Source of the DNA: Anopheles merus
Taxonomy: Eukaryota; Arthropoda; Insecta; Diptera; Culicidae
Length of the DNA stretch: 64,000 bases
Reading direction: 5' to 3'
Assembly (NCBI RefSeq): GCF_017562075.2
Contig: NC_054083.1
Location: forward strand, 9,306,768 to 9,370,767
This document shows positions 22,775 to 33,847 of the stretch, piece after piece. Under the pieces are notes generated by a model. That model was given only the letters and a program-made list of their open reading frames with translations, did not search any database and was not told the DNA's origin. The position numbers were made by a program, and so were the translations under genes. The stretch's first letter is position 1. Each line of letters opens with the position of its first letter.

Positions 22775-23275
22775 CCAGGTACTTTCCGGTCATGTTTTTT
22801 TTCCGAAAGCACCTGTGCGGTATGAGACTCCTGTTTTCCCCGGACTGTACGCAGTAGTGATGGGAAAAAAGAATCTCAGAAGGGAAAAATGAATCCAATG
22901 CTGGATGGGATTCGAATTTTTGAATCCCAATCCCAATCTCAATGTGGTATAGCATTTTATTCTAGTTAGTACCGAGGAGGGGGAGGGAGGGATTTGGTTA
23001 AAGCTGGAATTAGACGTCATCCTGTTTTGCTCCTAATTATTTAACTTTTCAGTACTTACATCATAATAAGTACAGGTCCCCGATATACGCAGATCTTTAT
23101 TCAATATCAAATCAAACAATTTATTTTGTGACGTAAACTTCTTATTTAATGGTAAATTACACGAGCATTTGTTATATTTTGGCTGAAAACTGCGTGATGC
23201 GACTGCCGAAATTATACGTGGTTTCTCTCGTCCCCCATTAATAGCGTAATCTAGGGAACTGCCAGTAATTTCAAT
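22775..23275. other. No gene recognised; possible TE end
   Basis: Contains TAGTGATGGGAAAA at 22855, reminiscent of a hAT-type terminus, but no partner end was found. The remainder is AT-rich. Confidence 0.3.
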
Positions 23276-23279
23276 CGCG

Positions 23280-23660
23280 ATCAAAACCTCAATCGCAATC
23301 AGAATCCCAAATGCAACAGTATCCCAATCGAATCGCATTCCTAATCAGAATACCAATCACAATCGAATCTAATCGAATCGCAATCCGAATCCCAATCGAA
23401 TCGCAATCCCATTCGCAATCGCAATCCCAATCAGAATCCCAATAGAATCCCAAACGAATCGCAATCCCAATCCCAAACAGAATCCCAATCCCAATCCCAC
23501 TCGCAATCCCAATCCCAATCGAATCCCAATCGTACCCCAATCCCAATCGAATCGTAATCCCAATCCTAATCCTAATCCAGAATCCCAAACAAATCCCAAT
23601 CCCTATCGAATCGCAAACGAATTCCAATCCCAATAGAATCGCAATCAAATCCCGGTTCTC
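23280..23660. repeat. AATCCCAATCGAATCGC minisatellite
   Basis: About 380 bp built from degenerate 6-bp modules AATCCC, AATCGA, AATCGC and CAATCC. In one frame it reads as a Gly-Ile-Leu/Asp-Trp-Asp repeat, which is an artefact. A smaller patch of the same modules sits at 22905-22945. Confidence 0.85.
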
Positions 23661-23661
23661 G

Positions 23662-24015
23662 ACAAGATATGAACGGTGCAGAAGGGACTGCAGCGACTGA
23701 GGCAGACGTGGCATCACGTTAGATGATGTTGGAGGTCTGTGGAGGCTCTAGGAAGAACCAAAGTATGGCCGCAAGGACGATCTCCGCATCCTGAGCGGCA
23801 GTGAGGAAAAACTGAATATGAAAGGGAAAGAAGAGGGGAAAAAATTTGTGTTAGGTGCCTGGCGCACGGAAAAGAAAAGCACCGAGAAGCAGTAAAAGCC
23901 CTCCCTCATAAACCCCTCGCGAAGCAAGAGGGAAGGGAGTGAGCGAGGACAGGGGATATAATGTGTAAAACAATAATAACAATAAAACCTGTCCATGATC
24001 TTTAAAAAAAACCCT
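23662..24015 (+). mobile_element. Truncated LINE 3' end with poly(A)
   Basis: A short C-terminal-like frame (GTAATEADVASR and following), a 3' UTR, AATAAA near 23983 and an A8 tract at 24004-24011 look like the 3' end of a 5'-truncated retrotransposon. The family is not assigned. Confidence 0.4.
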
Positions 24016-24035
24016 CCTCCACGCCTTTCGATGCA

Positions 24036-24311
24036 TTGTACAGTTCATTAAAAAATCAACAGGCGAAGAAGGTGTCCAGTGGCGTTACTGAGTCGCCCCC
24101 ATTGACCTTTTTGGCGGTGAAACATCGCAGTGGGCAGAGGAAAATCATAACTTACAACGAGCTAGCATTTCCGGTTGCCACTATTAAACTATCCACGTTT
24201 AATCCGCGTCTTGATGCCATTCATGATAGTCTTTCGGTGGAAGCACCGCAACAATTATCGCCAGCAACATCCTCAATTGAGTTGAGCCGTAGAGCTTCAC
24301 AGCTTCCGTAG
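24036..24311 (+). other. Unidentified 91-codon open frame
   Basis: Frame with balanced composition (KKVSSGVTESPPLTFL, KIITYNELAFPVATIKLS) ending in TAG at 24309. It lacks an ATG start and splice evidence. It may be an exon piece of a host or TE gene; no function can be assigned. Confidence 0.25.
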
Positions 24312-24677
24312 AGCGAAAGTAACAATACTGCGGAGAGAGTAATTTGCATTGCATGCTGCACACAGCTGGACATATTGTCGAAACAGTTAAAAGAACCAAA
24401 AATGCATTTGTATAAGGTAACGAAAGCTTTTATACACAAAAATGTGAATTTATGTACAGTTTAGTGTGTCTGACGGTAGTATTGTGCCTGTGCATTTTGT
24501 GTTTTGTAAATTGCGAATAATCATATCTTCCCAATTTACATACCATTATGTGAAGTGTTTGCTTTGCCTGTTTGCTAGCGTCTTAGTGAGTAATAGTTTT
24601 TTCTAAGCTTCATTGCTAAGCTTACTATTGGAAGGACGATTAGCACAGTTTAACGCATAAGTCGATGTTGGATACAG

Positions 24678-24755
24678 TAGGGTAGATAAATTTATTGGTC
24701 GATATAGCCAAACCGGTGGTTAATTTTTATCGACTGGTTGGCGATAGGCGCCAGT
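24678..24755. repeat. About 76-bp segment present only in the left arm; similar to 4515-4590
   Basis: Between ACAG and TGTTA the left arm has about 76 bp (ATTGGTCGATATAGCC ... TTGGCGATAGGCGCCAG) that the right arm lacks at about 38265. A similar stretch lies upstream of the piggyBac fragment at about 4515-4590. It may be a short TE or a solo terminus. Confidence 0.5.
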
Positions 24756-25010
24756 GTTACAAAACTGAGGCTTTGTCATTTATATCTATTTTGTGCTCAA
24801 ATTATGTCACATTATAAACAATTTGGATCCTTCATATCCATTATATCCTTCCTATGAAAAGGTTTATCATCAACCATCCGTGTGTTGTAATCAACTTTAC
24901 ATAACTAAATGCTCTCTAGTTTGATCTACACTAGAGAATTCCTAAGTTGTGTATGTATTATTTTACATTTTATATTAATCATACATCATATTGCATGTTA
25001 TACCAATTGA

Positions 25011-25858
25011 GGGTAAAAGTAAGGCTCAGCCCTCTACGTTACATAGGAGAAGCGTTACATGCCTTGAAATATTCCCAAGCAACATTTTTATTCTAGTTTT
25101 GACATCCATGCGACCGACCAGAGTCTATTTTCAAATATTTCAAAAAATTTCAAATTTTCAAAAAATATTTAAAACTGCGATGAAAATAAAAGTTTTATGT
25201 TTTAAGATTAACCAATACCAAGGAAATTTAATTCTGAAACACAAGTAATGTACATGGTTTATGAAAAATAGTCAAAAACAAGTTCTAACAAACTCTTGAA
25301 GCTTTAAATTGGTGTAACATTTCCAAAATGTAGAATATAAAACAATATGTAAAATATATTTAGTTAAGTTAAATATATGAAATGTATTTATTATTTATGA
25401 AATCTACGTTTCGGGCCATTTTATATCATAATAACATTTATTTTAAAGACACTATTATAAGGGCGATGAATGAGGTTAATAAATAAATTTGCACATTGAT
25501 TATAATTTTAATATCATAGTTCTTCACCAATAGTGGAATAAGAAATGTATAAGCATTTTAATATTTTAATCGTTTTAAAAGTAATTATTAAATTAAATAA
25601 CATTAATGAATATCAAATATAGTAAGGTAATAGTCATATAATTATTTTTTTAATTTTAATGAATTATCAATGAATCTATACCTTATGAACAATTGCTGAA
25701 CATTCATAAAGTTTCGATTGTTAGACATTATTATCTATCAATTTGCTCATCTACGACGGTTAAAACAGGCATTCAAAAAAATGATGCTTGGGTTTGTGGT
25801 AAACTGGCGTTACGCGTAGCGCTAGCGTAACGTAGAGGGCTGAGCTTTACTTTTACCC
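25011..25858. mobile_element. 848-bp MITE with 32-bp TIRs
   Basis: The termini GGGTAAAAGTAAGGCTCAGC... and its reverse complement match over 32 bp with one mismatch (25011-25042, 25827-25858). AATTGA is duplicated on both sides (25005-25010, 25859-25864), and the right palindrome arm shows a single AATTGA at the same place (about 38008). The interior has no transposase. The 6-bp duplication does not fit Tc1 (TA), piggyBac (TTAA) or hAT (8 bp). Confidence 0.85.
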
Positions 25859-25949
25859 AATTGAGTAAGGTTACAATCTTACTTCGACTAATGATTCGAC
25901 AATGATGCTTTCTCATGGTTAAGGATGAATGAACGAATTTAGATGAAGT

Positions 25950-26190
25950 GGAAAGGTGTGTTTACCAAAAAATATAGTGCTGAATTTAAGGGCATAACGG
26001 ATTCACTCGCAACATTTTACAACACATCATTTAATGGTTTAAGCCCCGTATGGACTGACCTACTCGTAGCAATGACTGACTTTCAGGTAGCGTGGTACTT
26101 GATAAGTCTCGTAAGCCTATATAATAGTTACGCCATACACAATAAAAGGAACGCGCTGATCGTTCCGTCAAATAGAAGAAAAAAAAAACA
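25950..26190 (+). mobile_element. Diverged SINE-like relic (mirrored at 37680-37905)
   Basis: The pattern of A-box-like GCATAACGGATTCACTCGC, GGTTTAAGCCCCG and an ACTGACTTTCAGG body resembles an old SINE copy of the same family. Present in both palindrome arms. Confidence 0.4.
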
Positions 26191-26480
26191 CTGACAGCCA
26201 ACTATGAACCATCTAGTTTAAAATCAGTTCAAGCAATCAATTTTAAATTCATACTATAATGGTATCGTTAAGACTACCACTACTACTAAAAAGCTCGAAA
26301 TAAGTTTAAATGTAAACGTAAAATTATATCATAACCATACTTACTCAACCTACTAAAAGAAAATTCATCCTAAACTTTAACTAACCTATTAAAAAACCTA
26401 AAATTAAAGATAGTCTAAAAAAAGCAAAATAAAAACTAGGTGCCATGTCAGCCGCATGCATAGTCTGCCTTTCATACAAC

Positions 26481-27273
26481 TGTAATGTGTTTGATGACTG
26501 TTACGGTTGCCATGTGGTATGTTTTGAACTCGCGTTGGTCAGGGTGGCCTTCGTCATCGTTTGCCGAATTAAGTAGAACTGAGGTGGATACTGTTTCGAA
26601 GTGGACGTTCGACACTTAATCGTCCAGGCGATCACAGAAACCTTTAGGAGGTTTCCCTTACTGGAAACGTTGGAGTTTAGAGGCCTTACCTTGGGCAGGG
26701 GGACATATCTAAACTCTTTAAATGAGAACTCGATAGATGTAGGATGGGCATAGTCCTATCCTGACAGTCCGAACGAATCTGACCTACCATGATCGGAGTT
26801 GGTTTTATTTATACTCAAAAGAAGTTAAGGGTTCCTCGGGTTAATAAGGGTTTCTCACATGTGGTTCCGGGTTGTATGTTGGAAAGTTATTGTTTTCACT
26901 AAGCTAGTTACGTTTGTCTTTTGTTGACAAGAATGATGGTTCTTGTCACTAAGTTCCTGTTTTGGGTTTAATGCTTATACTGTTCCTGCTTTGGGTTATA
27001 ATGCATAAAATGTTCCTGCTTTGGGTTATAATGCATAAACTGTTCCTGCTTATGTTGTACGTTTCGGTTGGTTCTTGTTAAGTGTGTCACAATTCTTTTT
27101 ATATGAACGGTGTGGCTTGAGCTCTTCCGGGTGTGTATGGTAGGATCTGATTTGCTGAGTGTTTTATAATGGATGTGTTGCAATGGTGTGATTTGGCTTT
27201 CCAAAGTGTGTAACTATGTGTCTATGGCTGATAGTGTGTATTACAATATGTTCTGTATAGCAGATATGCTACA
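26481..27273. mobile_element. Solo LTR, 793 bp
   Basis: Starts TGTAATGTG, ends ATGCTACA, and is flanked by CAAC on both sides (26477-26480, 27274-27277). The other arm has the uninterrupted CATACAACAGGC site at about 37390. TG...CA ends and a 4-bp duplication fit a Ty3/gypsy solo LTR left by LTR-LTR recombination. It contains three to four tandem copies of a 30-bp unit, TTCCTGCTTTGGGTTATAAT plus ten bases, at about 26955-27050. Confidence 0.85.
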
Positions 27274-27279
27274 CAACAG

Positions 27280-27490
27280 GCTAACAGAAAAACCGGATCC
27301 CTACTACGATGATACCTTGCACAGAAAACTTTTTTTACTGAACATCAGCAAAAAAATTACTGATTTTTTTAACTGAAGATTCAGCAATCCTTTCAGTAAA
27401 AAGAATGTTTACTGAATCATTCAGTAATATTGCGTGCTCACCAAATGACAGCTCGTTTACTACAAAAACAGTACAGCCATTTTAATAGAA
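27280..27490. repeat. Cluster of TTACTGAA/TTCAGTAA motifs
   Basis: At 27330-27430, about eight short copies of TACTGA or TCAGTA in both orientations, next to CTTGCACAGAAAAC. This is a pattern seen in TE subterminal regions. Mirrored at 37215-37355. Confidence 0.5.
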
Positions 27491-27505
27491 CTGATGTTTC
27501 AATAA

Positions 27506-27712
27506 GCCGGTCTCGTAGTACAGTCGTCAACTCGTACGACTTAACAACATGCCCGTCATGGGTTCGAGCCCCAAATGGACCGTGCCGCCATACGTAGGAA
27601 TGACTATTCTGCTATGGGGGGGGGGGGGGTAATCAATAAGTCACCGAAAGCCAAGCCCACAAGTGGTGCAGGCAGGCCTTGACCGACAACGGTTGTTGAG
27701 CCAAAGAGAAGA
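27506..27712 (+). mobile_element. SINE (SINE200-like), full length
   Basis: A-box region TACAGTCGTCAACTCG, B-box GGGTTCGAGCC, then the body with a G13-14 run at 27616-27629. It is flanked by a perfect 13-bp duplication GATGTTTCAATAA (27493-27505, 27713-27725). The mirrored copy at about 36952-37160 shares the same duplication, so insertion preceded the palindrome duplication. Confidence 0.9.
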
Positions 27713-28626
27713 GATGTTTCAATAATTGGTAGCAAGTGAGTTAAAAAGTGATGACATATTTCTGACAAATTGAGCTTTTTATTGATGCGCAGAGATTGCC
27801 AGTCCCTCAATTCATGTTCATACATCTTTTATGTTGTTTGATACAGTTTTTATATAGTATTTTATCACAAGAATTGTAGGGTTCAAAACGCGCTCATAGA
27901 CACCACGCAATTTGAACAAACTCAGTGGATTGTAGCAAACATTTTACACATAAACACGGCTGCCAATGGTTTGAAATTAATCCCTTACGCCGAAATTTCA
28001 CCAGAAATTTCACCAGGGTGTCTGTAAGCGCCTACCAAATCAACTTTTTGCACATCACGAGCAAGTGGGTACCGCATTGTTTTGTTTTGATGTTCTGACT
28101 GACAGGTTGAAGTCGATTTTTCACTCAGCCAGATAAGAGAATTTTGGCCTTTTTTTCGTCAATTACTTACAAAAAACTCATTTCTGCTGCTTATTTTTTA
28201 ATGAAAACAGTACTAATGTCAAAAATATCGTCGAAAAAAATCTAAAATGTCATGTTTTTATTGATTTTATAACTAAGACTACTACAGGAACATGCCTGTT
28301 TTACGTACCTATATTGGCACTATCGTAAAAAAACATTTAAAAATACGTAAATATGGTCGAAAGGCAATAAACTTTAGGAAAACAATATCATTTAATAACA
28401 ATTATATTAAAAAAAACTAATAATTGCGTTGTTATGTGGTCATTTAGAAAGATATGAGTTTCGTTATGAAATCCTAAGGATTTTGGGAAAATCTTGACAC
28501 ATTTCACAAAATCATGGATTTTTCGGTCATTGAGAAACGGAATGGCCCCATTTAACTTTTGAACTCTTTGTTAAAGGCCACAGAACATTTCACACTAACA
28601 CAAATAACTTAATTACTTTTAATGTA

Positions 28627-28812
28627 TTGTCTTCTTCTTCTATTCGGCGTAACGTCCTGCGCGGACATGCCGACCTACACAAAGGCTTTCGAAACTTTAT
28701 TCATTATCAGGCAGCCTGATATTCAATCCTTGCCACGGGGGAACGGTCCATTCTAGGTTTGAACCCATGGCCGGCATGTTATTGAGTCGTTCGAGTTGAC
28801 GACTGTTACATG
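28627..28812 (-). mobile_element. SINE (SINE200-like)
   Basis: Minus-strand copy: A-box at about 28790-28805, B-box GGGTTCAAACC at about 28760, and the tail ending AGAAGAAGA at 28629. Mirrored at 35868-36056. Confidence 0.85.
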
Positions 28813-28944
28813 GGACCGCCGCCATGTACCGCATTTTAATTTATCGTATGCAACGTATTTTAGTGCAATACTACCACTTTTGGTACTACCACCACTATAG
28901 GTACGTTTATGATCCTACCAAACCGTTTCAGCATAAAAAATTAC

Positions 28945-30837
28945 TGAAGCCGGATGAGAAAACTTGCTGTGTGCGAGCTTGATATTTTCGCACTGAAAAA
29001 TTTTACTATTCCATTGTCCTTGCTCAAAAACCATTGGTCTTGAAATTTTGGCAGCAAGACAAAATCGGCGGTCACATGTAGACCGACATCATTTGCCTTC
29101 AACATCTGATACTGTGGAGCTGGCGGAGTAGCACCCAGATCAAGGCTCTTAGTTCGCTTGACCTGACTGCAATTTGTTCCACACATGTCGTGCCCGCTCG
29201 GACCCAGTGTGGAAAATTTTGCAAAAAAAAAATCTGTTGCGTAGGCCGAAAAATCGTAGAGCGCTCCAAAATTCTAAACATCTTTATTAATATGAACGAG
29301 AAGGCTGATGTTGCTTGTTAAATATTTACGACCGAAAACCTGGCCAAAATTCTTGACAAATTTGTGAAGTTAATCTCGAGCACTGAGCCACAAGTGCTGG
29401 TGAAACTTTGTCGAAAAAATCATCACAGTACTAAAATAGAGAAGGAAGTGACCATAAGCGACAGGATCAACCATGTCCTTCAGAACCACAACTGATGCAT
29501 AATGGAGATAGCTACGCCACTCGATAGCTTTCCAAAATGCGTGATATCTGAGAGGCCGCAATGATTGGTGGATCTCAGTAAGAAGCTTTGTCTGCAATAA
29601 AAATTTAGATACAGTTTCCATTTGGAGAGGTGTCCACTTTTTGTAGCGGGGAAATTTACCGAACATAAATCCCTGTTGCATAAAACGTGTACACCCCTCG
29701 TCACATAGATGTGCACGCTCCAACGTGGGAGCGTTATCGACTAAATCAAAATGTTCCAATCATTCTAATGAGGGTACGCCACTCCTGATGATGGTTCAGT
29801 ATTTCTCTACCACGAAACCCTTCAGCCGTAAGAAGGGGAGCTTCGACGGAATCAAAAATATTTTTTTCTATCTTTACACCACTCGCCATGGGAAGTGCAT
29901 TTCAAACAGCTATCGTTTCCGTTATGGTTCGTCGTTGCGGAAAATAAAATGCAATAAATAGATTTAGCTAAATGGTTTACGACAATGCTGTTATTTTAGT
30001 TACCTAAAATGAACGCTCGATCCATCAGTGTATCAGCGATAAAATTGCGTTCCCGAAACTGCAACGTTTTATCGCCGATGATCAAGCCTCCTTGCTGAAT
30101 GATATTAAAATCATTCACTAGCGGCCGCAAAAATTCTTCCACGCTTGCCGGCTTTGTATGGACACTATATGCGGCCACCAACATAACTGGAAGCTTAGGC
30201 AAGTCAATCGCTTTCACCAGAATAGAACAGACCTGGGCCGGCCCACCCTCATGTAGCGGTAGCCCGTCGACCGATACGTCTATCTCAAAAGGTTCGTCTC
30301 GGGGTTCGATATCTCTATAAATAACAATATGAAGGATTTTTTTGTAGCATCTGAAACATAATTCAAATCATAATATACTTACTTAAAATACTTGGTCAGG
30401 ACTGGCGATAATCCTCCGTACCAAAAGACACCTTCCCCAATTTTATAAATGCTTCCAGCAGCACGGGGATGTGTTCGCACCAAAGTCCGGCTATCTTTTG
30501 GAAGAGTGGCATCTACCTTCTTCCGTAGGATCGCTAGTAACATATTGACCACCGAACGGGGAAGCTGACTGTTAATTGCAAAGAATCTAAGACAATCCAA
30601 AAAACTTAGATTGTCAAAGATCTTATAAGAGTCATTCTCATCGGAAGTGCCGTGATCAAAATCGTCGCTGTCCTCCCCGTTCGGATAATTTTCCCCGTGG
30701 TCGAAATCTGCAGCATCGTCCGCGACGTTTTCAGCGCATGTTCCGGCAGTGTTTGATGTCGCAGATTGGCCTTGCGGCACTTCCGGATCCGTTTCGTCAT
30801 CCGAAAAGTCTTGATTGGAAAGATAATTTATAGTCAA
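28945..30837 (-). pseudogene. Tnp2-like transposase relative, broken (left arm)
   Basis: Same architecture as the 7351-9827 gene. An acidic exon with FLDCLRFFAINSQLPRSVV ends at a donor at about 30379. An exon beginning DIEPRDEPFEIDVSVDGLPL ends DRAFILG at a donor at about 29995. The last exon is damaged: CLKCTSHGEWC, NHHQEW, MEHFDLVDNAPTLERAHL, RPLRYHAFWKAIEWRSYL, VVLKDMV, a stop after WLSARD, then FVKNFGQVFGRKYLTSNI, VEQIAVR and KFQDQWFLSKDNG. The first two exons and the final part are not evident. Several stops and frame changes make it dead. It is clearly diverged from the 7351-9827 gene at protein level, so it is a different lineage of the same family. Confidence 0.82.
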
Positions 30838-31425
30838 CAGTATAATTAAATAAAAAACATGTAAAACAATTACGACGTTTCTTTCAAACTTGTTAGGTGT
30901 CGGATTTTGTTAATAAGGAAACAAAACACTTGCTGTGTAGATATTTTTAAAATATCATTTAGTGGAATAATAGTACAAATATAGTTTCTATGATGAACGC
31001 TGTATTATCGAATATTTGGTTTTTGCTATGGGATCCGTCATTTGAATTGTTGATTTTGTGTTTTTGCCGTCACCACACTACAATGGCTACCTGCAATAAT
31101 AGCAATGGACCAAATTTTTGTTCGATTGTTCAGTGCAACAAATAATGTATTTGATCATGATCGCTTGCTTTTTATTCTACATTTAGACCGTGTCAACCGC
31201 AACGGCTTGGTAAAGGATTTTGAGACTTTATGGTATGAGAAGCAGGTTAGTCAGCTCTTGTTTCGTACGGATAGCCAAGTATCAATTCACGTCCGCGCTT
31301 GTGGCATTTGTCATGGTGAACCGTAACCTGTAGAAACTTTATCCGTTTTGCCAGTTTGAGCCTTTTTTCTTAGCCTGCGCCTCTGCTCTTAGCCACTTAT
31401 GAAAGCCATTTTCAACTTTTTTTTT

Positions 31426-31848
31426 GGTCCAACACAATTAGCCCTGCCCTGCTTATAAGATGCTCGGCTCATGCGGTGCTAGAACCAATGACGGGAATGA
31501 TCATATATAGACTTGCACTTGACGACAAGCAGCAACATAAAATGTACTTTTTTTAAACTGATTTTTGTTTTGAAACACTTTTTCATCTGTTACTAGGCGT
31601 CACTACTTGTGAATGTGTATAACTTTGTTTCAAAGGGCGGTCCTGTGATACAGTCGTGAACTCGCGCAGGTCGTGACACCAAGTGAAAGGAAAAGAAGTG
31701 TTTCAAAACAAAAATTAGATTTGAAAAAACATTATGCATTTTATGTTGCAGTTTGTCGTCGAGTGCAGGACATATGAACATGGCCGTCACGGGTTCTAGT
31801 ACCAAATTAGCCGAGCATCGTATAGGCAGGGCAGGTCTAATTGTGTTG
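31426..31848. repeat. Small nested inverted repeat at the spacer edge
   Basis: 31432-31583 and 31692-31848 are imperfect inverted copies (TCCAACACAATTAG... / ...CTAATTGTGTTGGA) that include SINE-like B-box sequence (ACGGGTTCTAGTACC). A SINE-like A-box (GATACAGTCGTGAACTCG) lies between them at 31650. Confidence 0.75.
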
Positions 31849-33270
31849 GAAAATGGATCTAATTGTGTATCCCTATGCGCTTGTGCAAAGGTGTTTGAGC
31901 TCATTCTATACAATCCGCTACTCACAGCAGTTCAAAACTATATGAGCCCTAGTCAGCATGGATTTCTCCCAAGGAGATCTTCCACCACAAATCTTGCTGA
32001 ATTTGTTGGCTACTGCTTCGACAACATGGATCGTGGTACTCAAGTTGATGCAGTATATATCGACTTCAGGGCTGCGTTCGATAGTATTTCTCATGATATT
32101 CTACTTTCGAAGCTAAAAAAACTCGGTTTCCTCGACTGGCACATCACCTGGCTGCGTTCATATTTAACTGGTCGTTCGTACTACATAAGTATAGGATCTC
32201 ATCGTTCTCACTCTTTCACCAGCTCCTCCGGTGTGCCTCAAGGGAGTAATTTGGGACCGCTACTCTTCCTCATCTATATTAATGATCTATCTTTCGTTTT
32301 ACCGCCAGGCCAACACCTAATGTACGCCGACGATGTAAAAATATTCGCTCCAGTTAGAAACGACAGTGACTGTGTACGCCTTCAAACGATCCTTGAGAAT
32401 CTGGATAGCTGGTGCAGCAGAAACGCTCTCCAAGTGTGTGCTGATAAATGCCAGTGTATATCATTCAGCAGAGCCCGTCACCCCATCACGTTTACATACA
32501 CTATGCTCAACACGGCTTTGGCTCGCACGACATGTATCCGTGATCTGGGGGTGCTACTCGATCAGAAGATGTCATTTCGCCCTCACATTGATAGCGTTGT
32601 TGCGAAGGGAAATCAGCTACTTGGTTTAATTACGCGGACCTGTAGCGAGTTTACCGATCCCATGTGCGTCAAATCGATCTTCTGTGCCATCGTAAGGTCG
32701 TGCCTGGAGTACTGCTGTCCGATCTGGTGCCCGCTTGGCGTTGGTGACATCAATCGCCTCGAAGCCATTCAACGGAGACTCACCAGGTACGCGGTTCGAC
32801 TCCTTCCATGGCAATCCCACCACGCTCGGCCCACCTACCATCAGCGGTGTCTGCTTCTCGGACTTGAACCACTCTGCTCTCGACGTAAAAACGCCCAATG
32901 CCTTTTCATATTTCGGCTCCTTAACGGAGAGATCGATTCCCCGGCATTACTAGCCAGCATCAATTTGTTCGCTCCCTGTCGGATTCTTAGATCCAATTTC
33001 CATCTCCGTGTTCCGCGTACCCGCAACAACCATAGCCAGGGACACCCTATTATACGTATGTCCCTCGAGTTCAATGAAGTGTTAGATTTGTTCGATTTTA
33101 GTATGTCTACTTCCACGTTCAAGGAGAATTTGCGTCTACGTCACATGTAATGTTTGCTTATAACTAGATGTTTATTTATATGCTCCTTAATTTAATTATA
33201 AGGTTGCCGATTAGACATGATGGTCCGTCGGTTTATATATGAAATAAATAAATAAATAAATAAAAATAAA
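31849..33270 (+). mobile_element. CR1/Jockey-like LINE, 5' truncated, with open RT frame
   Basis: Within the 465-codon frame 31753-33150 (first codon ATG), homology begins at about residue 33 (VSLCACAKVFELIL), so the first 30-odd residues are read-through of the SINE-like repeat. Reverse transcriptase motifs are complete from there: QHGFLPRRSS, AVYIDFRAAFDSI, GVPQGSNLGPLLFLIYINDL, MYADDVKIF and DLGVLLDQKMSF, followed by the family's C-terminal ~170 residues ending FDFSMSTSTFKENL. No stop or frameshift is seen. The 3' UTR ends in (AATA)n at 33240-33268. The endonuclease and ORF1 are missing, so it is not autonomous. It fills the palindrome spacer, and 12644-13106 is a relative. Confidence 0.8.
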
Positions 33271-33847
33271 AAAAAAGATAAAAAGGCTTAGATAAGAGGC
33301 TAAGAGCTGTAGTGCAGGGTAAGAAAAGTGGTTCAGACTGGCAAAACGGATAAGGTTTCCACAGGTTCACCATGACAAATGCCACAAGACCGGATGTGAA
33401 TCGATTCTTGACTATCCGTATGAAACCAAAATTGACTATTCTGCTTCTCATACCATAAAGTCTCAAAAGCCTTTAACAAGCCATTGCGATTGACACGGTC
33501 TAAAGTAAAACAAAAACCATGCGGTTATGATCAAATACATTATTTGTTGCACTGATCAATTGGACAAAAATTTGATCCGTTCATATTATTGTAGGAGGCT
33601 GTTGTAATGCGGCGACGGCTAAACACCAGATCAACAATTTAATAATGTCGGATCCAAAGCAGAAAACAAATATTCTATAATACAGCGTTAATCATAGAAA
33701 CTATATTTGTACTATTATTCGAATAATTTTTTTTTTCACTATCTAGATACAGCAAGTGCTTTGTTTACTTATTAACAAAATCCGACACCTAACAAGTTTG
33801 AAAGAAACGTCGTAATTGTTTTACATGTTTTTTATTTAATTATACTG

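Larger units (their letters stand above)
24471..31425. repeat. Left arm of the giant palindrome
   Basis: Sequence pairs, inverted, with 33275-38500. From about 24800 to 30912 it is almost identical to the right arm (isolated substitutions, small indels, a 13-bp indel near 28555 and G-run length). Outside these limits (24471-24800 and 30912-31425) identity drops to roughly 80-85% by eye. The arm contains a MITE (25011-25858) and a solo LTR (26481-27273) absent from the other arm. Confidence 0.93.

Noticed and set aside
23289..23717. Gly-Ile/Trp-Asp repeat protein
   Set aside because: Translation of the hexamer minisatellite.
26955..27050. CRISPR-like array of 30-bp units
   Set aside because: Units are contiguous with no spacers and lie within a solo LTR of a eukaryotic genome; ordinary tandem repeat.
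27506..27712. tRNA gene
   Set aside because: A- and B-box are present but the body is SINE-like, with a 13-bp target duplication and no cloverleaf.
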